Part shown: one piece after another, positions 57,345 to 64,000 of the stretch
Layout: each line of letters begins with the position of its first letter
Position numbering within the stretch: position 1 is the first letter of the stretch
NCBI GenBank assembly: GCA_033819885.1
Contig: JAQYUZ010000005.1
Location: forward strand, 248,001-312,000
DNA length: 64,000 nucleotides
Direction of reading: 5' to 3'
DNA from: Microbotryomycetes sp. JL201
Lineage: Eukaryota; Basidiomycota; Microbotryomycetes
Position numbers and translations under genes: made by a program
The notes under the pieces: generated by a model
What the model saw: only the letters and a program-made list of their open reading frames with translations
The model's database searches: none
What the model was told of the DNA's origin: nothing

Positions 57345-59389
57345 TTAGTTGTACGTGTCGCCGTCGATCAACGCTTCTCCGTTGCTCGGATTAGGCGGAT
57401 CCAGCGCAAGGTATGCTCGGCGGGGGGTGGTCGATTTGTTCAATGCTTTGAAGTAGATCTTGGTGCTGGTCGCAGTGGCCTTGCTGACCGAGCCTATGTC
57501 GCCCAGACACATCCCTTCCAAAGGTCCTGCAACGTCGCTCACAGCTTGAAGCATGACTGCAACAGGATCAGTGAAGTCGGAAGGGTACAAGGGCGTGAAA
57601 AATGCGACAGTGACGAGCACGATCCAAGACAGCAAAACGGGCACGAAAAGCGCAAACAGCCAAAGACCGATGATGTAGCCTCGAGTGTAGTTCTGATTCA
57701 TGCCGAAAGAGGTGACGGGAAGGATGGTCCGCAGCATGACAGTTCTCGAGCCGGAAGTGCCCTGAAGGTTTGCCGACGACGAAGCCATGTCTGCTAATGT
57801 AGCAGCGTACACTCCGACGACGGCCCCAACAGCTCTCTCAAAGAAGTCAGTGACGACGTCGAACATTTGCTCAACGTCGGTGGTTGCATTCTGACTGTTC
57901 AGCGAAATGATCGTGGAGAGGTAGCCTTTTGCCAAGGGTCGCAGGCCTGAGAACCCGGAGCTTGCGAATATAACGCGATTGATGTAGTCGATGAGGTTGT
58001 TTTGAGTAGCCACATCGACCGCTTGCATTGGTCTAGCGGCTGTCGTGCGACCACCTATTCCCGCTTGATAGACATAATCGATGTCCTGATAATTGAGCGT
58101 TGTGGAGCATTGCCAGGCGAAGCCTTTCGTTGGGAGGGAGTCGCCAGCGCCGGTGTCGATCGTGACAATGTTCACAGCATGGGAGTCCTGGCAAGTGTAT
58201 GCAACTGCAACCTGAACAGAAAATGTTAGCGCAGGGTCCGCGCAGATATGCAATCGAGCTAACCGGAGGTTGCGATGGATTGCCATCGAATGGCACGAGG
58301 CCGTCACAGACATCGACGTCCGAATTAGAAATCAACATGACACCCGCTGAACTCGTCTCAGAAAGCTTTGCGAATACTAATACTGATGATGGCAGCACTC
58401 GACATTCGGTCGATGCCCAAAAGGCTTGTTGCGTTCCCCTCAGCTCGACCGCATTTCCCGCTCGATCGCGTAAGCGGGCATCATGATCGCTTTCTAGCAC
58501 TCCGTTCAGGGTGGTTTTGGTCGGGTTTGAAGTTGTGTAGCGAGGAAGATAACTGAAGCTGGACCACCCGAATGACGAATTTCCCGTCAGAATTCCACCC
58601 GAAACAGTGGCGACCGGGTTTTCATCATCACTTTGAGTTGCCATACCGTACAGGATATCGGTATACCCTCCAGTCGGGAGAGGATCGAGAGGGGCGTTTC
58701 GGATGAAAAAAGAGACAGCGTCATCGAGCGTGGCATACTTTGCCGTCCGTGAGGTGGTGTAAGTCGTCGAGGAGGCACCGAATGTGGCCTGGATTGCACC
58801 AGAGAAGGCAGCGCTGCTCGCAAACACGGCGATGACCACGATGGACAGAACGCCAAGGTTCCGGTGAGGGAGTCCACAGAGTGCGAGTCGATTCCAGACA
58901 TCGGCTTCTCGGAGAGTAACTCCTTGATGCGTTAACCGCTTCTGAAGTAGCGCCGAGCATCCGCGCGCCAAACAAAAGCCGTAGATGGCCCCAAGGAGAG
59001 TTGCCGTCCCGCTAATGACGGCATTGTAGTTCGACATCGTCCACAGGCCGGAGCCGCTGAAAAAGTCTTTGGCGCGGATCTGAATATGTCCGTCCCAGAT
59101 GGTCAGACAGATAGCGTGAGATTTTCGTTCCTCACTTCCTCGAGTAAAGCAAATGCGTTTTACTCACTTGCGGATTGATTGTCAACCAGAGACCGGCGCT
59201 GAACATGGCGGTAAGGACCGCTGAGGATGCGGCGACTAGCACAGTCGAGCCGGTCTGACGCCTGTATTCTTGACCCGGGGAAGGCGTCATGCCCAAGATC
59301 GACGGCTTCCCGAACGGTGGCGTCGGCGGAGGCGTTGACGCGTTGGTGTGCTGGTAGTTCACGATTGGCGCATTGTAGGTCGTCGCCAT
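57345..59389 (-). CDS. Orphan multi-pass membrane protein with large outer loop
   Basis: Not recognised. It starts at ATG 59389 (MATTYNAPIVNYQHTNASTP), with a Pro/Thr-rich cytoplasmic head and first helix TVLVAASSAVLTAMFSAGLW. It splices (donor GTGAGT after INPQ) to IRAKDFFSGSGLWTMSNYNA, then helix 2 (VISGTATLLGAIYGFCLARG) and LGVLSIVVIAVFASSAAFSG. A long extracytoplasmic region of ~350 residues, crossing an intron near 58213-58265, holds several N-x-S/T sites (e.g. TGNSSFGW, NQNYT) and paired cysteines. A last helix, GLWLFALFVPVLLSWIVLV, precedes a ~90-residue tail ending GEALIDGDTYN with its stop codon at 57345-57347. About 650 residues. Fungi have many lineage-specific proteins of this build. 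Enzymatic motifs were not seen. Confidence 0.65.
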
Positions 59390-60099
59390 AACGGCTACAG
59401 GATAGCAAAGACAAAAGACAATCCTGTGGCAGGCCCGGGTCCATATGCGCAGATACTCGGTGGCGCCCGATCGGGGTGAATCCCCCGACTGTCCCTGATA
59501 GATCCTGCCCTTCTTGAACTGCTCTCGAGATCGTTTCTTGGCGAAATTCAGAACCCTCGTATGTCTTGGACGGGAAACAAATAAGTAGACCAAGCATCGG
59601 GGCCATTAAGCAGCGCAGCACGTGCTCGAAGTCGGATCCCGCAGCGCAACCTTTCCCGCAATTGGGCTGCTGAGGCCCAGATCATGTCCAAAATTGGAGG
59701 ACAGCATCTGAATACCGGCGGGCCGGCATAGATCTCGAATCGCGATCGCGGTGAGGCGACACTATGGAGAAGAAATCTTCGCCGCGGGATTTGGTGCCTA
59801 GGGGTTCGGGAAGGTCATGCTCCGTCCTGCAGGCCCTTATGAGCTGCGAAGGTCCTACTACATATATACGCGCGCCAGCCAGCGGGGCTGCGGTGGGTGA
59901 TCTCTCTCGAGTCGAAGGGGCGTACCCCGCATTTTAAACCCTTTTAGAGCGCCCAGGTAAAACGGAGCGGATTCGGTTCAACATAACCTGGAATCAAGCG
60001 CTCGTGGAAAAGTTCCAGCTCAGGGGTACGAGATTGGTCGCTTCGTCCCCATCGCAAGCAAGCAGTACTCTCAGTCTTCAACGCTGTACTTACACGACC
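59390..60099. promoter_or_regulatory. Divergent promoter between two cell-surface protein genes
   Basis: About 710 bp between divergent starts. CATATATAC near 59862-59870 is the most TATA-like word. CACGTG is at 59619-59624. No gene was recognised. Confidence 0.4.
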
Positions 60100-61110
60100 A
60101 TGTGGCGCTTTTTTTGGCTTCTCACAGCTGCAAGCACAACCTATGCCTTCAAAATTTTCAATTCCAGCTTCTCCCCCTTCGATTCAACAAGTTACTTTCG
60201 ATTCGGGGACGGTGCCGGAACCGCCTCCTATGGGGGTCCTCTTCCATCCAACATTGCGAATATGGACAAAGTTCTTTATACAAACGAACCTCAGTTCACG
60301 TTCACTTTTACGCCTCCGCAATTCACCGATGGTGTCGGTAAGAGCTGAATTGCAAAGGTGATTCGGCGCGAGATCCATTCTGATGTTGGGCAACAGTGAT
60401 CGGAATGTACTTACTGGGATCCTTGAAGAATGACCGACAGAGTTTTGTCGTGTCGTTGACTGGCAACGGCACGGTCGTTCCTTCGTCCGCCCGCACCGTG
60501 TCGGCGAACGGCCAATCCACAACAGGCAGCGATGAGATATTTTCGCTAGCAGGGTTCGAAGCGCTCGATCCCTTCACGCAATATTCGATCGTTATCGAGA
60601 ACGGTGCTCCGGGAGAGCCGAATGGCTATCTCGTGGTTCAGGGTGTTCTCGTCACCATTTTTGCACTTGACGAGAATGGCAGAGAAGGGGTGGTACAGCA
60701 AGACGAGACAGTATTCTATACTGCACCACAAGGCGTGCTCCTGACTGCAAGATCTTCACCGTTTCCTCCTTACGGTGTCGACGATCAGTCGTCTGAGCCA
60801 ACGAGTCTGTCGGACCTATCGACATCAACAACCTCTACTACAAGCCCGGAACCAACTCCGACCCAATCAACCTCTACGCAATCGTCACCTGCTGTTCGGT
60901 CCTCTTCTACGCGCTCAAGCAGTAAGTTTTCGGGAATTTCATACGATGGCGCTCGATGTTCACGCTGAAGGAATTTCAGGAGAGCTGACCACTGCGACTG
61001 GCTCAACCCCAACTGGAATGATTCCACCGATCGTCAACTCGACCTCGCGATTGCACGCCACACTCTGGACGGCTGTTTGGTGTGTCGCTGCAACACTCTG
61101 GATTCTATGA
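60100..61110 (+). CDS. Ser/Thr-rich secreted protein, probably GPI-anchored
   Basis: ATG 60100 gives a signal peptide (MWRFFWLLTAASTTYA). A lumenal domain follows: SYFRFGDGAGTASYGGPLPS; then, after an intron (~60340-60393), VIGMYLLGSLKNDRQSFVVS and YSIVIENGAPGEPNGYLVVQ, ending at YTAPQGVLLTARSSP. A Ser/Thr/Pro-rich stalk (STSTTSTTSPEPTPTQSTST) is likely O-glycosylated. The last exon (from ~60979) ends in a hydrophobic tail LWTAVWCVAATLWIL with TGA 61108-61110, preceded by NSTS, the pattern of a GPI-attachment signal. About 300 residues. Family not recognised; the core looks beta-rich. It is divergent from the orphan membrane protein. Confidence 0.65.
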
Positions 61111-61293
61111 TCGTTTGCGAGGCCTCCCGTCTATCCAAGCCTCAGGACACATGCAGAAGCAGAAGATCGCTCTGGCTCTCTCCATAGAAGGAGGAAGGAA
61201 ATGCCTTCCGTAGCTGTCTGCTAGGTTCGCCGACGAGGTTGGGGACATAAAATTATATTTATTCACAAGAAAAATCGAAAACAAAAAAGACTG
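61111..61293. terminator. A/T-rich convergent 3' region
   Basis: Separates the GPI-type gene (plus) from the bZIP gene (minus). The A/T-rich tract 61247-61290 includes AATAAA on the minus strand at 61258-61263, ~30 nt past the bZIP stop, a likely poly(A) signal. Confidence 0.5.
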
Positions 61294-63586
61294 CTATTGG
61301 CTAGTAGCATTGTTCGGCTTGAAAGATTCTGACGGTCTACCAGATATCCAGCGACGAATCTCGTCAAATGAGCACGGGTGACGAGCTTCGGGTTGCAGAC
61401 TGAGCTGGCTCATGGACATGTCAAGACTGTCAACGTCAGACGACGCTGTCGGGATAGGCGCGGCGCCTGTCGGCACAATGGCGAGGCGCGATTGGCCAGA
61501 CAAGACGGCAGCGACCTTGTCAGGGTTGAGGCTCTGACGACCGTTGATCGAAGGCTCGTCACCCATGAACGCGGAGAAGAAGCTCGAGGTCAATCGAGAG
61601 AACAAGGTCTGTGTGGCGAGAGACGCTACCACGGCCGTCTGGGAATCAGCCACTGAAGACGACTGAGCGCGCATAAAGTCGGCGGCCGTGACGTCAAGCC
61701 GACATTTTTCAGCTGGAACGGCGTCAGTCGATGGCGAATACGGCGGGGGCGGGTCGAAGCGAGCATGCGATGGCGTCGAGAAGAACGCCGGTCGGAAGCC
61801 TGCTGGCAGTGAGAGCATGGAGGAACCTGTCGACTGCTGAGACTTGTGCGATGCCTGCAAGCCAGCGGCGTTGTGCGCGAGCTTGCCATAGAGCGACGCA
61901 CGGTACTCCTCGACTTGGTCGGCTCGTAGCCAGAGTGGGTTGGAGCCGAAGAAATCTTCGAAAGTGCCCTTCGGCGCGACCTTGGCATCGGCTGAAGCTT
62001 GAGACGTAAGGGTCGCGCCTCGCAAGTGGGAAGTTGAACCCGGCAACTGAGCCGCTTGATCCTGAGACAAGGCGTTGAGCACCGGATTAAAGCTGCCGGT
62101 GTACAAAGCCGGCTTTGCATTGGCGTTTGCAGCTGCAAAATTGATATCAGGCAGCATCCTGTCGAAAATTCATCAGCTTGCGACTCATTGAAGACGCTTA
62201 GATGCACGCACGTAGTATGAACAGACGTGAATCCACCGCCGAAGTGATTCGTGGTCCAGCTGTTTGTACGACGTGGCATGCCAGGTGCGACGTCTTTGTT
62301 GAGGTTGGGCCTGACAATGCCATTCGCCGCGCGAGTACCCGGCCTCCGGCCACTGGATACTGCTGCTGGCGCTTCCAACTCGCGAGACGACGAGCTTGGC
62401 GAATCGAGCGCCCAAGTGTCTTCCTCTACTTTGACGGCGGAAGGACTCGGCGCCGAGCTCGTGGAGGCGACAGCGAGGCGAGTGTTGACACCAAGGCCAG
62501 TCGCAGCAGGTGAAGGCGGCGGAACGACACCCCCATTGGTCATCTTTGATATCATCTCGTCCCACTTTTGCTTGAGCATGTTGACTTCGGAGCGCAAACT
62601 GACATTCTCGGCTTGCATGACGCCGACTTCGTCCCTCAGTTGGGCAATGATTTGGTCACGACTTTGAATTTCTTCCTCAAGACCGGTCAGTTGCTCTGCG
62701 CGCCGTCGCGTGTCAGCCAAATGGAGAATAGGTTGATGACATAAAGAGCTCACCCTTTCTGCGGTGTCGGAAATTTCGTGCCGAAATCTTATTTCGGAGC
62801 TGGCGCTTCTCCTTCGAGCTAAGCCTTTTGTACGTTTCCGGATCTGGCTTGTCAGTCCAGTCGGGCACAGGAGGCAGAGACACGCGCGAATTGGTAAAGT
62901 GAAGTTCCTTTGTGGCGAACTGTGAAACTGAGGTCTTTGGTTGGCGGGCATTCGAAGACGATGACGGTGTCGATTCAGCGGGCGTGGCCGGCGTAGTCGC
63001 TTTTTGCTTCTTGCTTGTAGTTCTACGTCTCGGCCGTGCCCCATAGTCGGATGCGTCAGAGTCCTCTGATTCGTCCGCCGGTGACACAGTCCTCCTGACC
63101 GAGAGTTGACGCTTCGACCTTCCGCTGCCAGACTGAGTAGCGGACGGCTCGACCTGCTCTTCTTGTTCGTTAATGGCGGGCAGGGCCGGCAAGTCTGGCA
63201 GTGCGGCGCCAAGCAGGGGCTCGGTCAACGAAGGCTGTGATTCGGCAGCAACGGGCGGCGCAGATGAAGACGCGCCGGGTCCAGGGCCAAACAAGCTCGG
63301 GTCAAGCGTCCACGCCGGAGCAGCAACTGTCTCGTCGAGGTCTGGAAAGCTTGTTGGACTGAGGGAGCCGAAACGTTGGCCAGAGTTGTCTGACGATGGC
63401 GAAAAGGCACCGATCGGCGATCCGGGCACAGCTGGCATGAAAGTCGACGGATCAAACGTCATGTCCGACTGCGAGAATGCTGAGGCGGTGATCGGGGCTG
63501 AGCTGGCGAAAGGATAGTCTTCTGGTGGCGCGATACCGTCCGCGGCAGCCGATGGCGGGAGCTTTGCTACTTCAGCGCCGAGGTAC
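61294..63586 (-). CDS. bZIP transcription factor (5' end unresolved)
   Basis: Nuclear DNA-binding factor. The large 5' exon (63586 to ~62752) enters from an intron acceptor (CTGCAG at 63587-63592), so a first exon with the true ATG should lie in 63600-64000 or beyond. MTFDPSTFMPAVPGSPIG (ATG 63462) is the first internal Met. The exon is Ser/Pro/Ala-rich with acidic and basic patches. It ends in the basic region LSSKEKRQLRNKISARNFRH then RRK (N-x2-SAR-x-FR type). An intron (~62690-62751) joins to EQLTGLEEEIQSRDQIIAQL and MQAENVSLRSEVNMLKQKW, the leucine zipper. After TNSWTTNHFGGGF a further intron leads to MLPDINFAAANANAKPALYT and a Ser/Pro-rich tail ending FKPNNATSQ at 61294. I recall similar basic regions in basidiomycete bZIP proteins. 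Targets are unknown. Confidence 0.8.
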
Positions 63587-64000
63587 CTGCAGGCAAATAT
63601 TTTGAATAGGATGTCAGTTTCGATAGCCCCTAAGTCGAACTGGGTGCAGCAGTTGTGATCAGACGATGATGATTCGTGACCGAGCGTGATTGCATCTCGT
63701 GGTCCGATGATCGCGAGCGAGGCCCGAAGACGACGATCAGGATGTATGCTGCACGCCACAGCACAAGGTCGCCTAGGCATTCAGTGTAGCTGCAGTGCGA
63801 TCGTGCAGGGCTGTCCACAATCCTTTTTGAGCGCTGTCGAGGCGTGGTGCCACCGTTGGTCTGGCATGTTCCATCGTCTCCGAGCAAACCGCGCGCGCTC
63901 TCGACAGGGCATGTGTACATGGGATGGTGGTGATGCCCGACAGCGCCAACTCACTGTTGAAACAAGTCTGCGTACGACGCGTCCGACGCTTGTGCGCCTG
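63587..64000. other. bZIP upstream intron/first exon region, window edge
   Basis: Contains the intron upstream of the bZIP main exon and probably its first coding exon. A candidate frame on the minus strand starts MEHARPTVAPRLDSAQK (~63872), but its splice donor is weak, so I did not include it. Confidence 0.3.

Noticed and set aside
1-64000. tRNA, rRNA, CRISPR, DNA transposon, LINE or virus-like element
   Set aside because: I scanned for B-box-like motifs, tandem spaced repeats, terminal repeats and transposase or reverse-transcriptase motifs and found none that held up. A short or degenerate element could be missed by eye.

Overview
The window is eukaryotic nuclear DNA from a fungus. It is about half G+C and gene-dense (about 29 loci in 64 kb). 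Almost every gene is cut by short introns of roughly 50-120 nt that end in CAG or TAG, often with a CTGAC-type branch site 10-30 nt upstream. The mix of genes suggests a filamentous or dimorphic basidiomycete, perhaps Pucciniomycotina: a Nox-type NADPH oxidase, RIC8, phosphoketolase plus acetate kinase, a basidiomycete-like bZIP factor and a Zn(II)2Cys6 factor. The species is not fixed by anything I can see. I found no tRNA, rRNA, CRISPR array, transposon or virus-like element.

Layout. 0-12 kb: the 3' end of an oxysterol-binding protein gene, then RIC8, an NADPH oxidase, the multi-KH protein vigilin/Scp160 and a DUF2439 (ZGRF1/Mte1-like) gene, all on the minus strand. 12-13.3 kb: a gene-poor gap. 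13.3-24 kb: ATG6 and MED14 (divergent), ATG27, and a Zn2Cys6 transcription factor. 24-32 kb: the spliceosomal SR140/U2SURP, proteasome subunit beta-3 (PUP3), an unrecognised small Cys/His-bearing protein and an MFSD1-like transporter. 32-41 kb: ATG1, mitochondrial D-lactate dehydrogenase, two possible small ORFs, a 70-70-70 nt inverted repeat and two small membrane-protein genes. 41-46.4 kb: phosphoketolase and acetate kinase side by side on the same strand. 46.6-54.4 kb: a UPF0643 protein, MRI1 (methionine salvage) and VPS8 (CORVET). 55-64 kb: a secreted alpha-amylase with a C-terminal starch-binding domain, an orphan multi-pass membrane protein, a GPI-anchor-like secreted protein and a bZIP factor.

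How genes work together. ATG1, ATG6 and ATG27 all serve autophagy. VPS8, the MFSD1-like carrier and the OSBP fragment also belong to endolysosomal or membrane-contact biology. Phosphoketolase and acetate kinase form a complete two-enzyme route from sugar phosphates to acetate plus ATP. D-lactate dehydrogenase a few kb away feeds lactate carbon to pyruvate.

Most noteworthy: the Xfp-Ack pair, the hairpin-forming inverted repeat at 39.1-39.3 kb, PUP3 with exons of 3 nt and 21 nt plus two apparent GC-AG introns, and repeated CACGTGA boxes in intergenic DNA. Exon joints were worked out by eye from reading frame, splice consensus and remembered family sequences. They have not been tested against transcripts or databases.
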